Of a DNA stretch of 6,278 nt, positions 1 through 6,251 are shown one piece after another. The notes below the pieces were generated by a model, which was not told the origin of the DNA, ran no database searches, and saw only the letters and a program-made list of their open reading frames with translations. Both the position numbers and the translations under genes were made by a program. The first letter of the stretch is position 1. Every line of letters starts with the position of its first letter. Origin of the DNA: Patescibacteria group bacterium. Lineage in GTDB: Bacteria; Patescibacteriota; Patescibacteriia; UBA2591; PGYQ01. The DNA lies in the NCBI GenBank assembly GCA_020057535.1, contig JAGVFS010000049.1, positions 1 through 6,278 of the forward strand, read 5' to 3'.

Positions 1-708
1 TAAAACTCCATCAATTTCTGATTGATCGGTCATTGATTTAATATTTGCGCTATCAACACTTCCGCCGTATAAAATTTTAATTTTTTGATTTTGCGTTAAA
101 TTAAAAAAATCAGAAATTGTTTTTCTTATAATTTTTATTTTTTCAACCGCTCTTTCTAAAGAACAAATTTTTCCTCCCCCAATTGCCCAGATTGGTTCAT
201 ATGCAATAATCACTTTTTTAATTTCTTTTTGAGAAATTCCATTTAAATCTTTTTTTATTTGTTCAATAATTGATGGCTTATTGGTCTTTAATGATTTTTC
301 TCCAACACAGAGAATTGGTTTTAAATTAAATTTTAAACAACTTTTTATTTTTTTATTTATCATTTCATCCGTTTCTTTTAAATATTGTCGACGTTCAGAA
401 TGTCCAATAATCACATATTGGCATCCAATCTCTTTAAGCATAAAAGCTGAAACCTCACCAGTAAAAGCCCCTCTTTCTTCCCAAAAAACATCTTGTGCTC
501 CAAGTGATAACTTGTAAGTTGTAGCTTGTAACTTCTTAAATAAAAACTTATGGATATCTGAAAACGCAATAAAAGATGGGCATAAAATTATGTCCAATTT
601 TTGTTTGCCACAAAGAGTTATTTTTTTTATTTTTTTTACAATCCCTTTTGTTAATTCTAAAGTTTCTTTTTTAGTAAGATTCATTTTCCAATTAGCGATA
701 AAAAACAT
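1..708 (-). CDS. tpiA: Triosephosphate isomerase, 3' end cut off by the window edge
   Basis: This cytoplasmic glycolytic enzyme interconverts dihydroxyacetone phosphate and glyceraldehyde 3-phosphate. The frame runs 236 codons from ATG at 708 to the window edge without a stop. The family is usually about 250 residues, so roughly the last 15-20 are missing. The N-terminus reads FFIANWKMN with catalytic Lys8. GAQDV is at 70-74, IIGHSERR at 100-107 holds the catalytic His103, LCVGE is at 133-137, and AYEPIWAIGGG at 169-179 holds the catalytic Glu171 and mobile loop 6. The phosphate-binding YGGSV is at 214-218. All three catalytic residues are present. Loop 6 reads IGGG where most family members have IGTG. 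Residues 59-67 (KLQATTYKL), just before strand 3, are encoded by a 7-bp repeat tract. The start is fixed by the family N-terminus directly after Met; no Shine-Dalgarno sequence is visible. The gene follows the S11 peptidase by 54 bp and may have its own promoter. Confidence 0.96.
   Translation of the reverse strand, partial: MFFIANWKMNLTKKETLELTKGIVKKIKKITLCGKQKLDIILCPSFIAFSDIHKFLFKKLQATTYKLSLGAQDVFWEERGAFTGEVSAFMLKEIGCQYVIIGHSERRQYLKETDEMINKKIKSCLKFNLKPILCVGEKSLKTNKPSIIEQIKKDLNGISQKEIKKVIIAYEPIWAIGGGKICSLERAVEKIKIIRKTISDFFNLTQNQKIKILYGGSVDSANIKSMTDQSEIDGVL
510..537. repeat. Heptanucleotide repeat tract inside tpiA
   Basis: On the plus strand there are four consecutive 7-bp units. The first three (510-516, 517-523, 524-530) fit the consensus [ag][cg]ttgta, and the fourth (531-537) is degenerate. 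Read on the minus strand they encode about nine residues (KLQATTYKL, 59-67) between helix 2 and strand 3 of the isomerase, at a surface position compared with known TIM sequences. Because 7 and 3 share no factor, three units (21 bp) add seven residues without breaking the frame. The periodicity is seen directly. That it is an inserted repeat, not ordinary coding sequence, is inferred from similar tracts elsewhere in the window. Confidence 0.6.
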
Positions 709-737
709 AAGAAAATCAAAAATTAAAATAACAAATT

Positions 738-766
738 AAAATAATATTTTTTTGTTTTTTTGTCAA
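738..766 (-). promoter_or_regulatory. Candidate sigma-70 promoter for tpiA
   Basis: On the minus strand a perfect -35 box TTGACA (766-761) is followed, after a 17-base A-rich spacer, by TATTTT (743-738), which matches four of six positions of the -10 consensus. The expected transcript start is near 730, leaving a leader of about 22 nt before the tpiA ATG. The -35 box overlaps the TGA stop of the upstream peptidase gene. In such A+T-rich DNA the -10 match is weak evidence; the exact -35 and ideal spacing carry the call. Confidence 0.4.
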
Positions 767-1862
767 TTTGTTTTTATCCATTGATAATTTTGAAAAATCC
801 ATTCAATTAATATTTTCATTTCTTTAAAATTTATTTCTTTTATTTTATTTCCCAACAAAACAGCAACAATTTCATTTCCTTTTTCATTTTCCACTTGAAT
901 AACTAAACAACTATTTGCTTCATTAGAAAATCCGGTTTTTCCAGCTTTAATTTTAAAACTACTTTCTAAAAGTTCATTAGTATTTTTTACTATCACTTCT
1001 CTTATTTTTTTCTCTCCTTGAAAAGTATAAAAATTATATCTTTTAATAACTAAAATTTTTTTAATTTCTTGATTTTCAAAAGTTTGTTTGGCTATTTTTG
1101 CTATTTCATAAGCCGTGGATAAATTACTAGGATTTAATCCTGTTGGATCGGCAAAACGTGTATTTTTAAATCCCATTTTTGCCGCTTTTTCATTCATTTT
1201 TTTAACAAAATTTTCTTTACTTAAACCAGTAGATCTAACTAAAGCTAAAATTGCGTTATTTTTTGAACCAATCAAACCGGCATAAAATAAATCTTTAATT
1301 TTAATTTCTTCTTCAAAATTTACATTTAATCGAGCGCCACCTATTTCATCTTCTCTGGTAATTTTTATTTTTTTCCCCCAATCAGGATTTGTTTCTAAAA
1401 AAACCAAAGCGCTGACTAATTTAGTTAAGCTGGCGATATTTTTTTTCTCTTGAGAATTTTTTTGCCAAAGAATTTTTTCTGTTTTTAAATCCATAACAAT
1501 TCCATTTGTCGCCATCGTGTTTATTTCTAAATTTTGTTTATTAATTTTAATTGGTTCTTTTGTAATTATTTCATTTTTTTCTTTTTCCGCTTGTTTTATT
1601 TGTTTATTAATTTTAATTGGTTCTTTTATAATTATTTTATTCTTTTCTTTTTCTACTTGTTTTATTGGAACGCTCAATTTTGATAAAGTATTTTTTTTAA
1701 AAAAACATATAGAGGCTCTCTCTGTTGAATTTCTATAAATTCGCCATAAATAGCAGAATTTTCTAACGGGGTAAACAAATTTATTAATTGCCAAAAAAAT
1801 ATTATTGATAAAAATATCGCTAAACTTTTTAATGTTACAATTTTTGATTTTTCATTTAACAT
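763..1862 (-). CDS. Membrane-anchored D-alanyl-D-alanine carboxypeptidase (peptidase S11), split by a -1 frameshift
   Basis: Low-molecular-weight penicillin-binding proteins of the DacA type trim the terminal D-Ala from peptidoglycan stem peptides outside the membrane. The C-terminal part, in the frame 1794-763, carries all three serine-peptidase motifs: SLTK (codons at 1431-1420), SKN in GSKNNA, and KTG in KAGKTG. That frame has no export signal. The overlapping frame starting at ATG 1862 begins MLNEKSK followed by a hydrophobic segment (about residues 10-30), a typical signal anchor, but stops at 1674. The two join in the -1 direction at a T7/A8 run (1691-1705). The joined product is 366 residues: anchor, Lys/Glu-rich linker with two 22-residue repeats, then the catalytic domain (SxxK at 145-148, SxN at 200-202, KTG at 309-311). 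The start at 1794 is therefore probably false. The cause may be a homopolymer sequencing error, true inactivation, or slippage. The family call is firm; the intactness of the gene is uncertain. Confidence 0.85.
1534..1665. repeat. Two 66-bp tandem repeats in the peptidase linker
   Basis: Positions 1534-1599 and 1600-1665 are adjacent, closely similar 66-bp copies. Each encodes 22 residues starting IKQ(A/V)EKEKN and ending EPIKINKQ. They lie between the membrane anchor and the S11 catalytic domain and lengthen a charged, probably flexible spacer. The few differences (Ala/Val, Glu/Lys, Thr/Ile) show that the duplication is not brand new. Its length is a multiple of three, so it keeps the frame. 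Confidence 0.9.
1691..1705 (-). other. T7/A8 homopolymer run with a -1 slippery heptamer at the frameshift
   Basis: The minus strand reads G, seven T, eight A, then TAC. In the frame from ATG 1862 the codons are GTT TTT TTA AAA AAA ATA, so T TTA AAA (1701-1695) matches the X XXY YYZ pattern of -1 slippage. The unshifted frame ends at TGA (1676-1674), six codons after the heptamer. One extra A or T in the run, or one slip back, joins the anchor to the catalytic domain. I see no stable downstream hairpin; a purine-rich GAGAGAG lies about 13 nt upstream. Confidence 0.6.
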
Positions 1863-1868
1863 AAAATC

Positions 1869-1910
1869 ATTAACTAATTACTGGTTATTTATTGGAGGCT
1901 ACTGATTATT
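1869..1910. repeat. Degenerate heptanucleotide tract over the helicase stop and the gap to the peptidase gene
   Basis: Six 7-bp units in constant phase fill 1869-1910 on the plus strand. Four of them (1876-1882, 1883-1889, 1897-1903, 1904-1910) fit the consensus RRYTAYT, one (1869-1875) partly fits, and 1890-1896 has drifted. The tract covers the last codons and TAG stop (1901-1899) of the truncated helicase and reaches to within seven bases of the peptidase start. No Shine-Dalgarno site is present for the peptidase. The phase is seen directly; the shared origin with other tracts is inferred. Confidence 0.55.
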
Positions 1911-2939
1911 TTTTAATTGCCATTCTAAACGATTGGGATTATTTTTTTGAATAAAATTATAAGCCAAATCTAAAATATTTTGTTTAGAGCGATAATTTTT
2001 TATCAAAACAATTTGTTTTGCTTTTGAATAATCTTTTTTAAATTGCATCACATTGCTCACTGAAGCCCCGCGGAATTTATAGATTGATTGATCGTCATCA
2101 AAGGAAACGGTGATATTATTTTTTGGCGCGCCTAAAAATTTTATTAATTCATATTGAGCCCAATTTGTATCTTGAAACTCGTCAATTAAAATATACTTAA
2201 ATTGTTTCTTATATTTTTCTAAAATTTGCGGTCTTGTTCGAAATAATTTTAAAGTATAATTTATCAAATCTCCAAAATCCAAAGCGCTATTTTCTAATAA
2301 AAGTTGTTGATAAACATGATAAGCGTTAGCTATTTCATTAATTCGTTTTATTTCATTCTCATTTGATATTTGGCATTTGACATTTGACATTTCAATGTCT
2401 CTATCTAATTTCAATCCCTCGGCGTATTCTAAATAATCTTCTGGCCAAATTTCTTCATCTTTGGCTCGCGAAAAATGTTTAATCATCGCTTGAATAAATT
2501 TTGTTGGATTTCCTAACGGACGATAATAATCTAAATTAAATCGATCAAAATTTCGCCTGATTAAAAAATTTTGTTCTGTTTGATTTAGTAATTTAAAATT
2601 ATCCGGCAAACCAATATCAATGGCGTGTTGTTTTAAAATTCTCTCGGCAAAAGAATGAAAAGTAGAAATCCATAAATCAACATAACCATAAGGCAAAAGT
2701 CGATCCACTCTTTCTTCCATTTCTTCCGCCGCTTTATCGGTAAAAGTTAAGGCTAAAATTTCTTCTGGTTTAATTTGATTAGATAAAATTAACCAAACTA
2801 TTCTTGTGGCAATAACCGTAGTTTTTCCTGTGCCAGCTCCGGCAATAATAAGCAAAGGACCATTTTTATAAGTCACCGCATTTTTTTGTTCTTCATTTAA
2901 AGGAACAGTTCCCGAATTTTGAAGTCTCAAAAGCTGCAT
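1899..2939 (-). CDS. UvrD/PcrA-type superfamily 1 helicase, N-terminal half only
   Basis: This protein matches 3'-5' DNA helicases of the UvrD/PcrA/Rep family, which use ATP to unwind DNA in repair and replication restart. Visible motifs, in order, are the Q motif LNEEQKNAV (14-22), Walker A AGAGTGKTT (33-41), motif Ia ALTFTDKAAEEMEER (63-77), STFHSFAERIL (92-102), motif II IDEFQDTN (252-259), motif III around DDDQSIYKFRGA (281-292) and motif IV KNYRSKQNILD (314-324). The protein then ends at residue 346. Family members normally exceed 650 residues, and motifs V and VI with domain 2A are absent, so ATP hydrolysis and unwinding are unlikely. Motif III has SF before DDDQ where Gly is usual. Residues 184-193 (MSNVKCQISN) in domain 1B come from a 7-bp repeat. 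Only 36 bp separate the stop from the peptidase gene, so no remnant of the lost half lies here. It is probably a decaying gene, or a misassembly at the repeat; a functional short form is less likely. Confidence 0.9.
   Translation of the reverse strand: MQLLRLQNSGTVPLNEEQKNAVTYKNGPLLIIAGAGTGKTTVIATRIVWLILSNQIKPEEILALTFTDKAAEEMEERVDRLLPYGYVDLWISTFHSFAERILKQHAIDIGLPDNFKLLNQTEQNFLIRRNFDRFNLDYYRPLGNPTKFIQAMIKHFSRAKDEEIWPEDYLEYAEGLKLDRDIEMSNVKCQISNENEIKRINEIANAYHVYQQLLLENSALDFGDLINYTLKLFRTRPQILEKYKKQFKYILIDEFQDTNWAQYELIKFLGAPKNNITVSFDDDQSIYKFRGASVSNVMQFKKDYSKAKQIVLIKNYRSKQNILDLAYNFIQKNNPNRLEWQLKNNQ
2361..2395. repeat. Heptanucleotide repeat tract inside the helicase gene
   Basis: Five 7-bp units start at 2361, 2368, 2375, 2382 and 2389 on the plus strand. 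The third and fourth are exactly atttgac, the first two differ by one or two bases, and the fifth is degenerate. On the minus strand they encode MSNVKCQISN (residues 184-193) between the LKLDRD and NEIKRI stretches of domain 1B. Related helicases, as I recall them, have a shorter loop there, so an in-frame insertion is likely. Confidence 0.75.
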
Positions 2940-2978
2940 AAATAAAAGGCAAAATGAACATAAAATAAAATTTGGCGC

Positions 2979-2994
2979 GATTTAAATTTAAATC
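2979..2994. repeat. 16-bp perfect palindrome over the gpmI copy 1 stop codon
   Basis: GATTTAAATTTAAATC is its own reverse complement and includes the TAA stop (2990-2988). It has no loop, no G+C-rich stem and no following T-run, so it does not look like an intrinsic terminator. In such A+T-rich sequence it may be chance. Confidence 0.4.
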
Positions 2995-4562
2995 AAACTA
3001 TTTCCTGTCATTTCTTCTGGTTCTGGAATATTCATAATTTTTAAAATTGTCGGAGTGATATCAGCTAAAACGCCAGTTGAAATAAGTCCACTTAAATCTG
3101 AATTAATTCTACCCAATTTTTTAGCTTCACCCTCCCATTGTTTGCCAATCAAAATAAAAGGAACTGGATTAACAGAATGCTCTTTGTTAATTTCTCCGGT
3201 ATATAAATTTATCACTTCTTCGGCATTACCATGGTCAGCGGTTATTAAAATAATTCCATTTTTTAATAAAATTTGATCAACAATTTTTTTTAAACATTGA
3301 TCAACGCATTCAACAGCTTGAATAACCGCTTTTAAATTTCCGGTATGTCCGACCATATCAGTGTTAGCAAAATTACAAACAATAAAATCGTATTCGTCTT
3401 TGGAAATTTCTTGAATTAACTTTTTAGTCACTTCTAACGCGCTCATTTCAGGTTTTTCGGCGTATGAAGAGACCTGAGGAGAAAGAACAACAACATTATC
3501 CTCTCCCCAAAAAGGCTCTTCTTTACCGCCATTAAAAAAATAAGTCACGTGAGCGTATTTTTCTGTCTCGGCGATATGAAGTTGCTTTAATCCTAAATCG
3601 CTTAAAATTTTTGATAAAGAATTTTCGATTTTTTCTGACGGAAAAGCTATTTTTACGGGAAAGTTTTCTTCATACTCGGTCATCGTCGTAAAATATAAAT
3701 TTTTTAAATATGTCGGTCTTTTAAATTTTTCAAAATTTGGCAAAATAAAAGATTGAGTTAATTCTCGAGCGCGATCTGATCTAAAATTAAAAAAAATAAT
3801 CGCGTCGCTATCTTGTATAGTAGCGATTGGTTTTTTATTTTCATCTAATAAAACTGTTGGTAAAAATTCTTCATCAAAAATATTTTGATCATAAGAATTT
3901 TGAATGGCTTCAATGGAGTCATTAAATTTTTTTTCAGATTGTCCTTCTGTAAGCGCTAAATAAACTTTTTTAATTCTGTCCCAATGATTATCTCGATCCA
4001 TCGCAAAAAATCTTCCGGAAAGACTAGCGATTTTTCCAATGCCAATTTGATTTATTTTTTCTTCCAATTCTTTTATAAAATCCAATCCACTATTATAAGA
4101 AGTGTCTCTACCATCTAAAAATGCGTGAATAAAAACCCTATCTAATTTTTCTTTTTTTGCTAATTCTAGAAGGGCAAAAAGATGTTCATTAAAACTATGC
4201 GTTCCGCCATTTGAAACCAATCCCAAAAGATGTAAAGAGGAATTATTTTTTTTAACATGACTAAACGCTTCTAAAAAAATTTTATTTTTAAAAAAACTTC
4301 CATCTAAAATAGATTTGTTAATTCGAGGCAAATTTTGAAAAATAATTTTTCCAGCTCCTAAATTTAAATGTCCAACTTCTGAATTTCCCACTTCGCCATA
4401 AGGTAATCCAACAGCTTCTCCAGAGGCCTGTAAAACAGCGCTAAAATAAGTAGTAATATATTTATTAAAGTTTAGAGTTTTAGCTAAACTTATTCCATTT
4501 CCCCTCGACGCCGGAGCAATTCCCCAACCATCGAGAATAATAAGAGCAATAGGAGACTTCAT
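2988..4562 (-). CDS. gpmI: 2,3-bisphosphoglycerate-independent phosphoglycerate mutase, copy 1
   Basis: This cytoplasmic enzyme converts 3-phosphoglycerate to 2-phosphoglycerate through a phosphoserine intermediate, using two bound Mn ions. At 524 residues it is close to the usual length of about 510. The metal-binding Asp11 lies in LIILDGWG, and the catalytic Ser61 in GNSEVGHLNLGAG. GGTHS (119-123) carries His122; FLDGRD is at 149-153 (its first residue is Leu149 if F148 is counted separately), SGRFFAMDR at 182-190, and FRSDRAR at 260-266. Lys335 is in AETEKYAH, Asp402 and His406 in NTDMVGH, Asp443 and His444 in TADHGN, and His462 in KEHSVNP. All expected catalytic and metal residues are present. 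The position after GAG is Lys72 where most family members have Arg. The His122 loop is close to the canonical GGVHS form. The ATG at 4562 is supported by the family N-terminus; no Shine-Dalgarno site is visible. The gene lies 120 bp downstream of copy 2 and 48 bp upstream of the helicase fragment. Confidence 0.97.
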   Translation of the reverse strand: MKSPIALIILDGWGIAPASRGNGISLAKTLNFNKYITTYFSAVLQASGEAVGLPYGEVGNSEVGHLNLGAGKIIFQNLPRINKSILDGSFFKNKIFLEAFSHVKKNNSSLHLLGLVSNGGTHSFNEHLFALLELAKKEKLDRVFIHAFLDGRDTSYNSGLDFIKELEEKINQIGIGKIASLSGRFFAMDRDNHWDRIKKVYLALTEGQSEKKFNDSIEAIQNSYDQNIFDEEFLPTVLLDENKKPIATIQDSDAIIFFNFRSDRARELTQSFILPNFEKFKRPTYLKNLYFTTMTEYEENFPVKIAFPSEKIENSLSKILSDLGLKQLHIAETEKYAHVTYFFNGGKEEPFWGEDNVVVLSPQVSSYAEKPEMSALEVTKKLIQEISKDEYDFIVCNFANTDMVGHTGNLKAVIQAVECVDQCLKKIVDQILLKNGIILITADHGNAEEVINLYTGEINKEHSVNPVPFILIGKQWEGEAKKLGRINSDLSGLISTGVLADITPTILKIMNIPEPEEMTGNSLI

Positions 4563-4578
4563 ATTTTCATATTATGAA

Positions 4579-4690
4579 ATAAAATTTAAAATTAAAAGTT
4601 AAAAAAATAATTTCTAATTTTTAATTTTCTTATATTCTGTATTCTTAATTTTTAATTTTCTACAAGCTAAAATTATTAGTTACTAGTTAA
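4579..4690. repeat. Degenerate heptanucleotide array filling the gap between the gpmI copies
   Basis: The sequence keeps a 7-bp phase for sixteen successive units. Read on the minus strand it divides into blocks: TTAACTA and GTAACTA (4690-4677), five units resembling TTAAGAA (4662-4628), three units AAATTAN (4627-4607), and ATTTTAA with ATTTTAT (4592-4579). Units between blocks have drifted. The first block carries the stop of gpmI copy 2 as tandem TAG TAA. The array reaches to within 17 bases of the copy 1 start. No convincing promoter or terminator stands out here. Low complexity can imitate periodicity, so the block structure is more secure than the full extent. Confidence 0.55.
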
Positions 4691-6251
4691 TAAGAAGACT
4701 TCTCCCATTCATTTCTTTTGGTTTTTTTATTTGAAATAATTCTAAAATTGTTGGAGCGACATCAGCTAAATTTCCCTCATCTTTTAATTTTATTTTTCTT
4801 TTTTGATTGTCAACCAAAATAAACGGTACGGGATTTTTTGAATGTTTTGTGTCTATTTCTCCGGTTTTTAAATTGATCATTTCTTCAACATTTCCATGAT
4901 CGGCTGTTATTATGGCAATACCATTTTTTTCTTGAACTTTTTTTGCAATCACTCCAACACATTGATCAACACATTCAACGGCTTGAATTGCCGCTTTTAA
5001 ATTTCCAGTATGACCAATAATATCCGGATTAGCAAAATTAATCGCAATAAAATCATAATTATTTTCTTGTAATTTATTCAAAACTGTTTTTGTAATTTCT
5101 GGCGCGCTCATTTTTGGCTCTTTGTCATAATAAGGAATATCCAATGAAGAAATTTTTATCCTTTCTTCTCCATCAATCGGATCAGCATACCCGCCATTTA
5201 TAAAATAAGTCATATGAGCGTATTTTTCTGTTTCAGCGATATAAACTTGTTTTAAATTTTTTAAAACAGCAGGCAAACTCATTTTTATATCGCGAGAAGG
5301 GAACGCGGTAAAAATATGAGGCAAATCTGGTCCAAAATCAGTCGTTGCTACAAAACGAATATTTTGAAGAACTTTTTTTCTTTTAAATGAACCTGGGTTC
5401 ATTTTATTAAAATTTTTTTGAATAAACGCTTTAGTTAATTCTCGAGCGCGATCCGATCTTAAATTAGAAAAAATAATCGCGTCATTATCTTTAATTACGC
5501 TAATCGGTTTTCCATTTTTTGTAATTACTGTCGGCAAAATATATTCATCGGTTAACTTTTTATTATAAGCCCTCAAAATAATTTGCTCCGAACTCTCCGC
5601 TCTCTCTCCTTCTCCTAAAACCATGGCATTATAAACCTTTTCAATTCTTTCCCATTTTTTCTTTCTATCCATTGCAAAAAATCGTCCAGAGATTGTGACG
5701 ATTTTTTCTTCACCTTGAAAATTAGAAACAACTCTTTTTAAATATTTTAAAGCCCCATATTGTGAAGAATCGCGACCATCAGTAAAAAAATGCAAAAAAA
5801 TTTTATTACTACTTATTCCTTGTTGTTTAATCAATTCTAAAAAAGCGTAAAGATGATTTAAATTAGTATGAGGACTTTGCGATCCTGAAAGCAAGCTTAA
5901 TAAATGAACATTTGTATTATATTTTTTAGTGTGTTTTATTGCTTCTAAAATAGCTGTATTTTTAAAAAATGTTCCATCCGCAATGCTTTCTGAAATATAA
6001 ACGGCGTCTTGTTTAACTATTCTACCAGCCCCTAAATTAATATGCCCCGCTTCAGAATTACCATCTTGTTCATTGGGCAAACCAACATATTTTCCATGAG
6101 CTTTTAAAGTTGTGTACGGATATTTTTTATATAAAAAATCCATTGTTGGCGTTTTTGCTAAAGTAATCGCGTTTCCATTTGATGCTGGAGCAATTCCCCA
6201 ACCATCGAGGATAATTAAAACAATAGGCGTTTTTTTAAATTTATAATTCAT
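4683..6251 (-). CDS. gpmI: 2,3-bisphosphoglycerate-independent phosphoglycerate mutase, copy 2
   Basis: This is a second full-length enzyme (522 residues) of the same family and reaction as the next gene. Asp16 lies in LIILDGWG and catalytic Ser66 in GNSEAGHINLGAG. TDGRD is at 157-161, SGRFFAMDR at 188-196 and LRSDRAR at 264-270. Lys343 is in AETEKYAH, Asp410 and His414 in NPDIIGH, Asp451 and His452 in TADHGN, and His470 in TKHSKNP. The catalytic set is complete. The loop holding the active-site His differs from the canonical GGVHSH: it reads SGSQSPHTN, with His128 aligning to the usual residue. Together with GNSEAGH in place of GNSEVGH, this suggests a different subfamily from copy 1, not a recent duplicate. 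Short identical DNA stretches remain between the copies, for example 23 bp at 6187-6209 and 4513-4535. The ATG at 6251 is supported by the family N-terminus and an in-frame TGA just upstream. The gene ends in tandem stops TAG TAA within a heptad repeat. Confidence 0.97.
   Translation of the reverse strand: MNYKFKKTPIVLIILDGWGIAPASNGNAITLAKTPTMDFLYKKYPYTTLKAHGKYVGLPNEQDGNSEAGHINLGAGRIVKQDAVYISESIADGTFFKNTAILEAIKHTKKYNTNVHLLSLLSGSQSPHTNLNHLYAFLELIKQQGISSNKIFLHFFTDGRDSSQYGALKYLKRVVSNFQGEEKIVTISGRFFAMDRKKKWERIEKVYNAMVLGEGERAESSEQIILRAYNKKLTDEYILPTVITKNGKPISVIKDNDAIIFSNLRSDRARELTKAFIQKNFNKMNPGSFKRKKVLQNIRFVATTDFGPDLPHIFTAFPSRDIKMSLPAVLKNLKQVYIAETEKYAHMTYFINGGYADPIDGEERIKISSLDIPYYDKEPKMSAPEITKTVLNKLQENNYDFIAINFANPDIIGHTGNLKAAIQAVECVDQCVGVIAKKVQEKNGIAIITADHGNVEEMINLKTGEIDTKHSKNPVPFILVDNQKRKIKLKDEGNLADVAPTILELFQIKKPKEMNGRSLLIN

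Noticed and set aside
281..517. A 78-codon open frame on the plus strand.
   Set aside because: It lies antisense to tpiA, whose motifs are clear on the minus strand; it has no recognisable motif.
720..744. A 12-bp direct repeat (aaattaaaataa) in the gap before tpiA.
   Set aside because: It is low-complexity A/T sequence with a period of 13, not 7, and likely chance.
1517..1738. A hydrophobic 73-codon plus-strand frame that looks like a small membrane protein.
   Set aside because: It is the antisense reading of the Lys/Glu-rich repeated linker: A-rich codons read backwards give Phe, Leu and Ile.
1888..1897. A ttggagg string on the plus strand resembling a Shine-Dalgarno site.
   Set aside because: No plausible plus-strand gene follows it; it is part of a degenerate heptad tract.
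3055..3276. A 73-codon plus-strand frame.
   Set aside because: It is antisense to the conserved C-terminal part of gpmI copy 1, with no family motif.
4563..4580. A 6-bp inverted repeat (tttcat/atgaaa, 3-nt loop) just upstream of gpmI copy 1.
   Set aside because: It is short, A+T-only apart from one pair, and expected by chance in this composition.
4785..4815. A TTGACA on the minus strand inside gpmI copy 2 as a possible internal promoter for copy 1.
   Set aside because: The best -10 (TAAAAT) has only a 15-base spacer, and the sequence encodes an ordinary stretch of the protein.
763..6251. Possible use of TGA as glycine (code 25, Gracilibacteria/SR1).
   Set aside because: Long frames contain no internal TGA, glycine is encoded by GGN at conserved motifs, and TGA ends the peptidase gene.
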